A stretch of DNA of 64,000 nucleotides from positions 371,608 through 435,607 of the forward strand of contig JAPOXK010000011.1 in the NCBI GenBank assembly GCA_026707145.1. Reading direction: 5' to 3'. The notes under the pieces are model-generated. The model was not told the DNA's origin. It made no database searches and saw only the letters and a list, made by a program, of their open reading frames with translations. The position numbers were made by a program, and so were the translations under genes. Each line of letters starts with the position of its first letter. Position 1 is the first letter of the stretch. The DNA is from Chloroflexota bacterium (lineage in GTDB: Bacteria; Chloroflexota; Dehalococcoidia; Bin125). Shown one piece after another: positions 16,996 to 24,615 of this stretch.

Positions 16996-17463
16996 CTAGT
17001 TGCCCGGACGCTCCAAAACGATCACCGGAATTTCCCGGTCGGTTTTCTCTTGGTAGTCGTTGTAGGGCGGGTAGATCCACGCCATCTGATCCCAGAGCTT
17101 CGCCCGCTCGTCTCCGGTCGCTGTGCGCGCGCGTGCCGAGAAGCGCTCGCCCAGCACCTGCACCTCGACTTGCGGATCCGCCACCAGATTGAGGTACCAT
17201 CCCGGGTGCTCGGATGCGCCGCCTTTGGACGCAACGATCACGTAGGCTTCATCGGCCTCGCCGTAGATCAGCGGCAGCGGATTGCGGCGACCGGATCGCC
17301 GCCCCGTCGTCGTCAACAGCAGCGTCGGGATCTTGCCACTCCCGCCGAAGGCGGTGGAGTCCCACAGGTGTCCATCCGCTCCGTCCGTTGCCAGATAGCG
17401 ATCCAGATGGCTCTGGATCCATTCGGGGAGGGCGCGCCGGATCTCGGTCTCGCCGTCGCTCAT
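16996..17463 (-). CDS. Deazaflavin (F420)-dependent nitroreductase family protein
   Basis: A 155-residue split-beta-barrel protein of the DUF385/Ddn family. Diagnostic motifs are LLLTTTGRRSGRRNPLPL, YVIVASKGG, HPGWYLNL and the C-terminal WIYPPYNDYQEKT. Family members use F420H2 (some FMN or heme) to reduce nitro compounds or quinones. Together with the LLM-type genes this hints at F420 use by the organism, though no F420 biosynthesis gene is visible. Possible operon with the alpha/beta hydrolase downstream. Confidence 0.85.
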   Translation of the reverse strand: MSDGETEIRRALPEWIQSHLDRYLATDGADGHLWDSTAFGGSGKIPTLLLTTTGRRSGRRNPLPLIYGEADEAYVIVASKGGASEHPGWYLNLVADPQVEVQVLGERFSARARTATGDERAKLWDQMAWIYPPYNDYQEKTDREIPVIVLERPGN

Positions 17464-17536
17464 GACACGCTCCTTGCCGGCTCGGAGATCCTGACCCTCA
17501 GTGCATCCGGCAGCCTACCAAAACGGAGTCGCACGC

Positions 17537-18757
17537 CTAAGTGAGTTCCGCGACCGCGAAGGTTACGGAGAAAGCCCGGCAGTAGATCACGGCGGCGCGA
17601 AACGAGGCCGGATCGACGTCTGCCGGCACTTCGTAGTTCACGAAGCCGCTCGTCGCCCGGATGGCGCCGAGGTTGACGGCACCGTCCACGTGCACGTCGC
17701 CCTCGGGATCGGGTGTCAGGTAGACGAACAGATCCGGTCCGTTGCGCACCGAGTACTCCTGGAAGCGCAGGATCAAGTTGCCGTCCGGATCGCTCACCAG
17801 CAGCACGTCGCCGCTCCCGGTGTGGAACGCATCCGTTCCCATGAGTATGCCGCTCGAGATCAGACGGCCCGTTCTCTCAGCATCGGGCGCCGGGTCGGCC
17901 GCGGCGTCGGCCACGCTAGGGGTGTCCATCTGCGTCGCCTCGCCCGCCGGTACGCTCTCCTCGGTCGCCGTCGGCGCATCAGGCGCGCTCGGCGCGGCAG
18001 CGACGGCCTCGCCTTCTTCCGCCGCGTCAGGATCGACCGTCGCAGGCGCGGCTGTCGCGGGCTCGACCGTCGTCGGCTCGGCTACTGTCGCAGGCGCGGC
18101 TGTCGCGGGCTCGACCGTCGCCGGCTCGACTACTATCGCAGGCGCGGCTGTCGCGGGCTCGACCGTCGCGGGTTCGACCGTCGCCGGCTCGACTACTGCC
18201 GCCGGCTCCACCAACCCCTCCACTTCGAAACCAAGCATCTCGTCAAGCCGCGTCCCCTCGTCAAACAGCGGCCCCAGTAGCCAGATCGAGATCCACACTC
18301 CCGCCGCCAGTGCGCCCGCTCCCGCCAAGGCGCCGCTGCCCAACACGGCTGGGTTTCGCCTGGCCCACTCGAAGCGCTCCCGCGTCACGTGCTGGGAGAG
18401 ATCCGTGCCGGCGGCCATCACGAGCAAGACGGCCATCGGCATCAGAACCGCATGCGCCAAGAACATGCCGCCGCCCAGCGCGATAGCCGCCAGCAGCAGC
18501 CGCGGATGAGTCACCTGATGCCAAAGCGCCCCTACCGCGATGCCCGTCGCCGCCAGTGCGCCCAGTCCCAACACCAGCCGTAGCGTTTCGCCCTCCAGTC
18601 CCGTGAAGCGCACCGCTCCTTCGCGTAGGAAATCAGCCGCTGCCTGCGAGCTCAGCACGTAACCGGAGGCGGCCATCCCTGCTGCCGCGGCCAGCGCCAG
18701 AAAGAGGTGCCGGAGCATATCCACGCGATGGGGAGCCAAAACGGGGCTCGAAAGCAT
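17537..18757 (-). CDS. Multi-pass membrane protein with C-terminal DM13 domain
   Basis: A 406-residue protein. Four to five membrane helices fill residues 14-180. A low-complexity linker of EPATVEPATAAPA-type repeats spans about 182-250. A DM13 domain follows from about 290, shown by GTDAFHTGSGDVLLV, RFQEYSVRNGPDLFVYLTP and a lone cysteine in IYCRAFSV. DM13 domains occur in eukaryotic and bacterial extracellular proteins and may have a redox role. The second in-frame ATG (MLRHLFLALA, 13 codons in) is an alternative start. It is divergent from the next gene. Confidence 0.8.
   Translation of the reverse strand: MLSSPVLAPHRVDMLRHLFLALAAAAGMAASGYVLSSQAAADFLREGAVRFTGLEGETLRLVLGLGALAATGIAVGALWHQVTHPRLLLAAIALGGGMFLAHAVLMPMAVLLVMAAGTDLSQHVTRERFEWARRNPAVLGSGALAGAGALAAGVWISIWLLGPLFDEGTRLDEMLGFEVEGLVEPAAVVEPATVEPATVEPATAAPAIVVEPATVEPATAAPATVAEPTTVEPATAAPATVDPDAAEEGEAVAAAPSAPDAPTATEESVPAGEATQMDTPSVADAAADPAPDAERTGRLISSGILMGTDAFHTGSGDVLLVSDPDGNLILRFQEYSVRNGPDLFVYLTPDPEGDVHVDGAVNLGAIRATSGFVNYEVPADVDPASFRAAVIYCRAFSVTFAVAELT
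18028..18210 (-). repeat. Coding tandem repeats for Pro-Ala-Thr linker
   Basis: Imperfect copies of a unit encoding (V)EPAT(V/A) and AAPA(T/I)V make the linker between the membrane part and the DM13 domain. Repeats of this sort change length readily. Confidence 0.7.
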
Positions 18758-18837
18758 ATCGGTCTCCTAGCCAAATCCGCAGCGCCGCTTGTTCGCTCCG
18801 CTCGCCGCCTGCGCATTTCCTGCGCCTGGCGAGGGGA

Positions 18838-18864
18838 GAGGACACGTACCCTGGTCGTGTCCTC
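18838..18864. promoter_or_regulatory. Perfect inverted repeat between divergent genes
   Basis: A 9-bp perfect stem (GAGGACACG / CGTGTCCTC) with a 9-nt loop lies between two divergently read genes, so it is not placed as a terminator for either. A 10-bp direct repeat CTCTAAGTTA follows at 18865 and 18885, exactly 20 bp apart. It could be an operator; this is inference. Confidence 0.4.
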
Positions 18865-19045
18865 CTCTAAGTTATACGTGCCCTCTCTAAGTTAGGTTTC
18901 TCCCACGGGAGGCCTGAGAGTTAGCGAGTTGATGTCTCACGGGACCGACGGCTGGGCGGAGTGCCGGCGCCGCACCCTCCCGGAGAGACGCGTATTTCCC
19001 GGATGAGCATTTGCTGAGCCGTGCGAAGGCTGGTATCCCACTCCA

Positions 19046-20113
19046 ATGGCGCGTAACGCCCTGAAAGTTGGGATCGGGCTGTTTCTGGCGGCCGTCGCCG
19101 CCTTCGCGGCCTTGATGGGGGTGGGCGGCGGCTCGTTCGCGGTCCTGCTCGTCGCCTGGGCGTTCGTGCCCGCGCCCTTCGTCTACCTCTACGTGTGGTT
19201 GTGGCCGAGCGAACGGCGCTGGCCGCGAGTGGCAGCCAACGTCTACATGGGCGCCAGTGCGCTCCTCACCGCGCTGCTGCTGCTGGGAGTGGCCTGGATC
19301 GGTTCCGAGCGGGCCATCCACCCCAGTGCCTGCGACGCCCCGCCCGAGCTGTCCGAGTATCCCGTTTTGGAGGCGGCGGTCGAGCCGGTGGCCTTCCACA
19401 GCGCGGACGGCACCAGGCTGGCGGGCTGGCTGGCCGCCGGCGAGCGCGACGCGGCGGTGGTGCTCCTGCATGGCTACCGCTGCGACCGACGGGAGCTCCT
19501 GCCGCACGCCGAGATGCTGTACGACGCCGGCTTCACCGTGTTGCTGTTCGACTTCCGCAACCGGGGAGAGAGCGGCGGGGAGTTCGTATCCCTCGGTTAC
19601 TACGAACGAGAGGACGCCCTGGCCGCGATCGGCTACCTCAAAGCCAGACCCGGCTTGGGCGGCTCCCAGATCGGTTTGCTGGGGCTCTCCCAGGGCGGGG
19701 CCACCGCCATCCTGGCGGCGGCGGAGAGCGACGACGTGCTGGCCGTGGCGGCCGAGGCATCGTTTCGCAGCGTGGACTCGGCCGTCGCCCAGAGCTTCAG
19801 CCATTTCATCGGTCTGCCGGCGTTCCCCTTCGCACCCATCACCGTATGGCTGGCGGAGCACAGGACGGGCATCGGCACGGACGACGTCGTGCCCGAGCGG
19901 ACCGTCGCGGAGCTTTCGCCCACGCCGCTGCTGGTGATGCACGGCCTCGACGACGAGACCATCTCTCCGGCCGACAGCGAGGCCATCTTCGCGGCGGCGG
20001 GCGAGCCCAAGGAGCTCTGGCTGATCCCAGGAGCGGAGCACGGCGAGGGCGTCACCGCCGCCCCGGACGAGTACCGGCACCGCATCGTCGCCTTCTTCGA
20101 CGACAACCTCTAG
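19046..20113 (+). CDS. Membrane-anchored alpha/beta hydrolase
   Basis: A 355-residue protein with three N-terminal hydrophobic segments (about 8-28, 30-52 and 68-88) followed by an alpha/beta hydrolase domain. Motifs: VVLLHGYRCDRREL, LLFDFRNRGESGGE, nucleophile elbow GLLGLSQGGATA, acid LVMHGLDDETIS, and His in IPGAEHGEGV. The domain resembles bacterial BEM46/FrsA-like esterases. The hydrolase part probably faces outward, but topology is not certain. Confidence 0.82.
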   Translation: MARNALKVGIGLFLAAVAAFAALMGVGGGSFAVLLVAWAFVPAPFVYLYVWLWPSERRWPRVAANVYMGASALLTALLLLGVAWIGSERAIHPSACDAPPELSEYPVLEAAVEPVAFHSADGTRLAGWLAAGERDAAVVLLHGYRCDRRELLPHAEMLYDAGFTVLLFDFRNRGESGGEFVSLGYYEREDALAAIGYLKARPGLGGSQIGLLGLSQGGATAILAAAESDDVLAVAAEASFRSVDSAVAQSFSHFIGLPAFPFAPITVWLAEHRTGIGTDDVVPERTVAELSPTPLLVMHGLDDETISPADSEAIFAAAGEPKELWLIPGAEHGEGVTAAPDEYRHRIVAFFDDNL

Positions 20114-20185
20114 GGCTGGGAGACTCGGTCGCGACCCGGACGGGCAGCTGCGGCGGCCGTGCCCCTTCGCTTCAGCGGGCGCCGG

Positions 20186-22294
20186 CTATTGGTCCGTTCG
20201 GTAGAGGTAGCGGATGTCCCAGAGCCCGTACAGGGTCGGCGTGGTGTTGCCGAAGACGTTCCGGACCGCGCTCAGCCGCTCGGGGAGCGTCGTGTAGATG
20301 ACTGGCACCTGTTCGGCGGCGATCTCCTGGGCCCGGTGGTAGAGCGCCACCCGCTCGTCGCGGTCCAGCTCCTGGCTGCCCCGGATGTAGAGGTCGTCGA
20401 TCTCGGCTTCCCATTCCGTCGCGGGCTGCGACTGATTGGGATGCCACAGGTGCAGGCGTTCGCTGCTGTGCCAGAACCCGATGCCGCTGTACGGGTCCGA
20501 TCCCCCGGTGAAGCCGATCACCATCGCCTCCCAGTCGTAGGAGGAGGTCAGCTGGGAGACGAGAACGCCGAAGTCGAGCGGCGCATAGTTCGCCTGGACG
20601 CCGATCCGTTCCAGCCCCTCCTGCAGACGCAGCGTGACCTTTTCGCGCTCGGTGTTGTCGTTGTTGGTCACGAGCGAGAACGCGATCGCGTTGCCGGCGC
20701 CGTCCTCGCGGATCCCATCCCCGTCGCGATCCACCCAGCCGAGGCCGTCGAGGATCGCGTTGGCCTTGTCGACGTCGTACTCGTAACGCGGGACGTTGGG
20801 GTTGTGGAAGTCGCCCGCGGCCGGGCTGACGGAGGACCACTGTGGATAGCCGAGTCCGTCTTGGACCTCCCGGATGATCGCTTCCTTGTCGACGCTGTGC
20901 GCGACGGCCCGGCGGAACTGCGGGTTCCGGAACCACTCCCGCTTCTCCGCCGCCAGGTACGGCTCGCCGCTCTCGGGATCGCTGCCGGGGTTCATGTTGA
21001 ACGCAAGGAACGTCGTCCCGAAGGCGGGACCGCGCCGGTGGATCGTGAAGTTTCCTTCCTCCTGCAGCGGCTCGAAGATCGCGAACTCCTCGCCGCGCAT
21101 GCCGTGCACGTCCGTCGCGCCCGCTTGGAACCGGGCGCGCGTGACCTCGGTATCCGGCACGATCTCGTAGATCACCCGGTCCAGGTAGGGCAGGCGGTTG
21201 CCCGCGTCGTCCCGGAGCCAGTAGTTCGGGTTGCGCTGCAGGACCAAGCGTTCGCCGCGGTCCCAGCGCTCAATGGTGAATGGACCCGTGCCGATCACGG
21301 CGGCGGGGTCCGTGTCGACGTCCCATGTCGAGGTGAACGTGCCGTCGTCCACGTGCGGCTCCAGGATGTGCTGGGGGTAGATGGCGGTGCCCATGGAGCG
21401 GAGGAACGGCGCGAAGGGCACCGGCAGAACGAATTGGACGGTATAGGCGTCCAGCGCCGTGACGGTCATCGGCGCTTCCTGCCAGCCGCCGCTCTCCTCG
21501 TCCGGGAAGCGGAAGGTGAACGCTGACCGACTGCTGGCCGGGATGTCGTCGTTGTAGATGATCCGGTTGAAGGTGAAGTCCACGTCCTGGGCCGTGAAGC
21601 CCTGCCCGTCGTGCCAGGTGACGTCTCTGCGCAGGTGGAAGGTCCAGGTTAGACCGTCATCCGAGCGCTCCCAGGATTCCGCCAGCGCGGGCTCGACCCG
21701 GTCCGTCAGCCAAGAGGTCTCGGTCAGCCCTTCGAACAGAAAGCTGAGGATGCCCGACGAAGAGGCGTCGTTGGCGATGGCCAGGTTCAGGGTCAGCGGC
21801 TCGCCGATCGTCGCCCGCGTCAGCGTCCCGCCCGGCTGCCCGATGGCGTACTCGAACGCCTCTGCGTTCTCGCGGAGTTGATCGACGATGTCTGCGTCCC
21901 CGTTCAGGCCATGAATCGCGGTTAACGACTGCCACGCGCTCCAGGAAGTGGCGGAGGGGGCTTGCCTGCTCTCGCTGCCCACGATGAACCAGTAGTCATC
22001 GTCTTTGATCAGACTCTCGGCTGATACGACGTGCGTGTCGCCGGATGGGACGTAGGCGTAGTTCAGCGCCGTGGTCCAGTCGCCGGCGTCTCTTGCCGCC
22101 TGGTATTCGTCGTCGTTCATCCACGCCACCCAGTGGGCGGCGGCATCGTTCTGGTCCCAACTGACGAGGACGCCCTCGCCGGAGCTGTGCACCATGACGC
22201 CGGTCGGGGCCGCCGGCGGGGCTTGCGCCGACACAATGCCGACGAAGCAGAGGGCGGTGAGAGCGGGAGCGGCTAAGGCAATCAGATGTTTCAC
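20186..22294 (-). CDS. Family 5 solute-binding protein with N-terminal FN3-like module
   Basis: A 702-residue exported protein. A signal peptide (to about VSAQA, residue 25) is followed by a fibronectin type III-like module (about 28-128) and then a peptide/nickel-type ABC substrate-binding domain (about 150-700), with ALAESWERSDDGLTWTFHLR, GTGPFTIERWDRGERLVLQRNP and RNPQFRRAVAHSVDKEAI. No ABC permease or ATPase gene is adjacent, so it is an orphan binding protein. The FN3-like module is almost identical at DNA level to that of the Cache protein starting at 24616. The stop is convergent with the hydrolase gene. Confidence 0.87.
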   Translation of the reverse strand: MKHLIALAAPALTALCFVGIVSAQAPPAAPTGVMVHSSGEGVLVSWDQNDAAAHWVAWMNDDEYQAARDAGDWTTALNYAYVPSGDTHVVSAESLIKDDDYWFIVGSESRQAPSATSWSAWQSLTAIHGLNGDADIVDQLRENAEAFEYAIGQPGGTLTRATIGEPLTLNLAIANDASSSGILSFLFEGLTETSWLTDRVEPALAESWERSDDGLTWTFHLRRDVTWHDGQGFTAQDVDFTFNRIIYNDDIPASSRSAFTFRFPDEESGGWQEAPMTVTALDAYTVQFVLPVPFAPFLRSMGTAIYPQHILEPHVDDGTFTSTWDVDTDPAAVIGTGPFTIERWDRGERLVLQRNPNYWLRDDAGNRLPYLDRVIYEIVPDTEVTRARFQAGATDVHGMRGEEFAIFEPLQEEGNFTIHRRGPAFGTTFLAFNMNPGSDPESGEPYLAAEKREWFRNPQFRRAVAHSVDKEAIIREVQDGLGYPQWSSVSPAAGDFHNPNVPRYEYDVDKANAILDGLGWVDRDGDGIREDGAGNAIAFSLVTNNDNTEREKVTLRLQEGLERIGVQANYAPLDFGVLVSQLTSSYDWEAMVIGFTGGSDPYSGIGFWHSSERLHLWHPNQSQPATEWEAEIDDLYIRGSQELDRDERVALYHRAQEIAAEQVPVIYTTLPERLSAVRNVFGNTTPTLYGLWDIRYLYRTDQ
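21920..22174. repeat. 255-bp inverted repeat, copy A
   Basis: Comparing the two strands by eye, this matches the reverse complement of 24751-25005 with a single mismatch (AGTTGG versus AGCTGG). It encodes most of the FN3-like module of the solute-binding protein. Confidence 0.95.
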
Positions 22295-22622
22295 GGTGCA
22301 ATCTCCGGAATATTCGTCGGCAGAGACCGGGGGCCTGCACAGGTTGCGTCGCGCGGCGGCGAAATTATCCGACCAACACTCCGGCCTTCACCCGCATGAC
22401 GGATTGGAGCCGGACGGCCATCCAAGCGCGCGGGGCATCCCATGTCACAAGCCGCAGACTTATGCAGACCATCCCTAGGCTTGGCGTTGCGATCGGTGGA
22501 CGCGCCACGCCAGGGTGGGACGCCCCCGTCAACGACGAGTATGCCCTGGTCCGGAAATGCCGGCAAGTCTCTCTCTGCTTGAAGGAAGCTTGAAGGAAGA
22601 AAGCCCCCTCACCCTGGCCGCG
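22295..22622. other. 328-nt intergenic region, nothing recognised
   Basis: It separates two minus-strand genes. No RNA gene or clear terminator is seen; a short direct repeat GCTTGAAGGAAG occurs near 22577-22599. Confidence 0.4.
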
Positions 22623-24308
22623 CTACTCATCCATCACACGGCAAGTGATTATATCTACGCCGTAGTATTGGCGGTGGTGCACGGATGAGGCGTATTTGCG
22701 CAGGATACGGATGGACATTCCTTGATCGTCCTCCAGCGCCTGTCCCTCGTCCAGGTACATCATGCGGCTTTCGATATTTCCTTGAATGGCGTCGTCCGAA
22801 GCAACTACGATCTCCAGCTCGGCTGAACTGCTTTCAGGGCGAATTGTGGCGACCAACCGACGCTTCTGCTCCGCCTGTTCATCATTCTCTTCTTCCAGCA
22901 GGCTCAACAGCACCTCTTCCCCTACCAGCCGCAGCCGGGCTTTCCCTTTCTCCGTCCATGAGTGGCTGTCGGCGAATTGGCTGAGAAAATTGTCAACGGC
23001 AGGCAGAGAAGTCTCGGATAGGTCAACCTGCAACCGCTTAGTGCGAAAACTTGGTAATTCGTTGAGTAGGGTCATGCCAATGGCCGCAAGCCCGCCGACG
23101 ACGATGGTATTGCCCACCAACTGACTGGTAATCCCTTCCGTAAGTCCGCTGAAAATCCCGGCGGACAGGCCGAGCACCATAGAAATGCCGGTGATGGTGG
23201 ATTTTTTCTGGTCAACTTGGCCGGTGAAGAGACTGCCGAAGACCGTTTTCGCGCCCTCGACAAAAAGCAATCCGAAAATGATGATGTAGACTGCACTTAC
23301 CACCGGACCGGGGATGGCGATCAATACGGCCAGAAATTTGGAAAAGGGGGCGACTGCCAAGGTCAGCAGTCCCAGGTATATCCCGACGCGCTTGGCAGCG
23401 ATGCCGGTAAAGCCGATGTACACTGCGGTGACCGCCCATGGCGCGGCGACGGGGACAGTTCCCAGGAGGCCGGACAAGAGGGTGCCCAGCCCGTACGTAT
23501 TTAGACCCCTCTGAACCGCACGGTAGTCAGTCGCCTCCGGTTTCCGGTAGGAGGCGCGGTGAATCACCGATAGATCCCCCACTGCTTTCATAAATGCAGT
23601 CAGATTCACAAACACGAAGACCGGAAGCAGGGCCCAGAAATCCGTGTCAAAGGACAGGTCCAGCCCGGGCCAACCGAAACCGGGCAAGCTCACCCACGGA
23701 GCATCAATTATGGCGTCGATGTCGTAGAAGCCCAGAGGCGCGGCTGCAACTATGCCTGCCGCTCCGGTGACCGGCAGAACCCACATGCGCCAAAGCGGCG
23801 TGCCGTGAAGAGATATGGCGACCCCAACGATTAGAGCGACGAGTCCGGGTGCCAAAAAAAGCGTCGACGATACGCCTTCCGGTACGACGACTGTGCTGCT
23901 GATGATGTAAGGTACGGCGGAAACCGCCACTAACATCACCACTACTCCACTCACTGTCGAAGTAAATACCCGGCGGAGGGCGGCGAGGCGCAAGGTCAAA
24001 ACGAACTGCGCCAACGTAGAAGCCACTATTAAGCTGGCCAGCAGACTCGGCCCGCCGGCTTCGATCGCCAACGCGCAAACCGCCAGGAAAGGAATGTTGA
24101 AGTTGCTGACGATGAGGCGGCCCGACCCCAGATGCCGGAACCGAAGGGCGTGCAGGATCATGCCGGCGCCGGAGACTGCCAGGGCGGTAAATGTCGCCCA
24201 ACTCAAATAGGCGTCGGACTCGCCGGCTGCCCGCACCACCAGCGCCACGAGCATGATGAGGCCGATGGTGTTGGGTATGAATACCTGCACCGCCGAAGTT
24301 ATTGCCAC
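22623..24308 (-). CDS. NCS2-like permease fused to degenerate HATPase-like domain
   Basis: A 561-residue protein. Residues 1-425 form a polytopic membrane domain resembling nucleobase:cation symporter-2 permeases, with the long soluble loop and RGLNTYGLGTLLSGLLGTVP and FTGIAAKRVGIYLG typical of the family. The TM8 glutamate position (usual ETxGD) reads MKAVGD, and the usual polar residues of TM10 are replaced (APWAVTAV). Residues 435-561 look like an RsbW-type ATPase domain: RLRLVGEEVLLSLLEEE at the N box, without its Asn, and DQGMSIRILRKYA at the G box. It is more likely a sensor or altered transporter than a normal uptake permease. Confidence 0.72.
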   Translation of the reverse strand: MAITSAVQVFIPNTIGLIMLVALVVRAAGESDAYLSWATFTALAVSGAGMILHALRFRHLGSGRLIVSNFNIPFLAVCALAIEAGGPSLLASLIVASTLAQFVLTLRLAALRRVFTSTVSGVVVMLVAVSAVPYIISSTVVVPEGVSSTLFLAPGLVALIVGVAISLHGTPLWRMWVLPVTGAAGIVAAAPLGFYDIDAIIDAPWVSLPGFGWPGLDLSFDTDFWALLPVFVFVNLTAFMKAVGDLSVIHRASYRKPEATDYRAVQRGLNTYGLGTLLSGLLGTVPVAAPWAVTAVYIGFTGIAAKRVGIYLGLLTLAVAPFSKFLAVLIAIPGPVVSAVYIIIFGLLFVEGAKTVFGSLFTGQVDQKKSTITGISMVLGLSAGIFSGLTEGITSQLVGNTIVVGGLAAIGMTLLNELPSFRTKRLQVDLSETSLPAVDNFLSQFADSHSWTEKGKARLRLVGEEVLLSLLEEENDEQAEQKRRLVATIRPESSSAELEIVVASDDAIQGNIESRMMYLDEGQALEDDQGMSIRILRKYASSVHHRQYYGVDIITCRVMDE

Positions 24309-24615
24309 TAGCGGCGGGCACTTCTCATCCGGTTCGTAGCGAATTTTGAAGCACCTTCAAGCTATCCGGAATGGTTGACCATCGAACCCACGCGCTCCGC
24401 GACCTCGCCCACGTGCTCGCCTTCCGCTACCGTAGCCTATAGCTAGGAGAGCGTTGACCATCAAACCCGCGCGCTCCGCGATCTCGCCCACGCGCTCGCC
24501 TTCCGCTACCGTAGCCTATAGCCAGGAGAGCGTTGACCATTAAATCCGCGCGCTCGAAATCTGAACAACCCAACTGACAGGATCCGCCGGCGACAATCGC
24601 TCAGGAGATTGAAAC
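24309..24615. other. Intergenic region with 79-bp tandem repeat
   Basis: Divergent promoters for the permease-like gene and the first tandem-Cache gene must lie here. Most of the interval is occupied by a 79-bp tandem repeat described separately; no small gene is convincing. Confidence 0.5.
24374..24555. repeat. 79-bp tandem direct repeat, 2.3 copies
   Basis: Units begin GTTGACCAT at 24374, 24453 and 24532, giving an exact 79-bp period; the third copy stops after about 24 bp. Each full unit ends with TAGCCTATAGCTAGGAGA or a one-base variant. Copies differ at only a few positions. It sits directly upstream of the Cache-protein gene. Confidence 0.9.
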
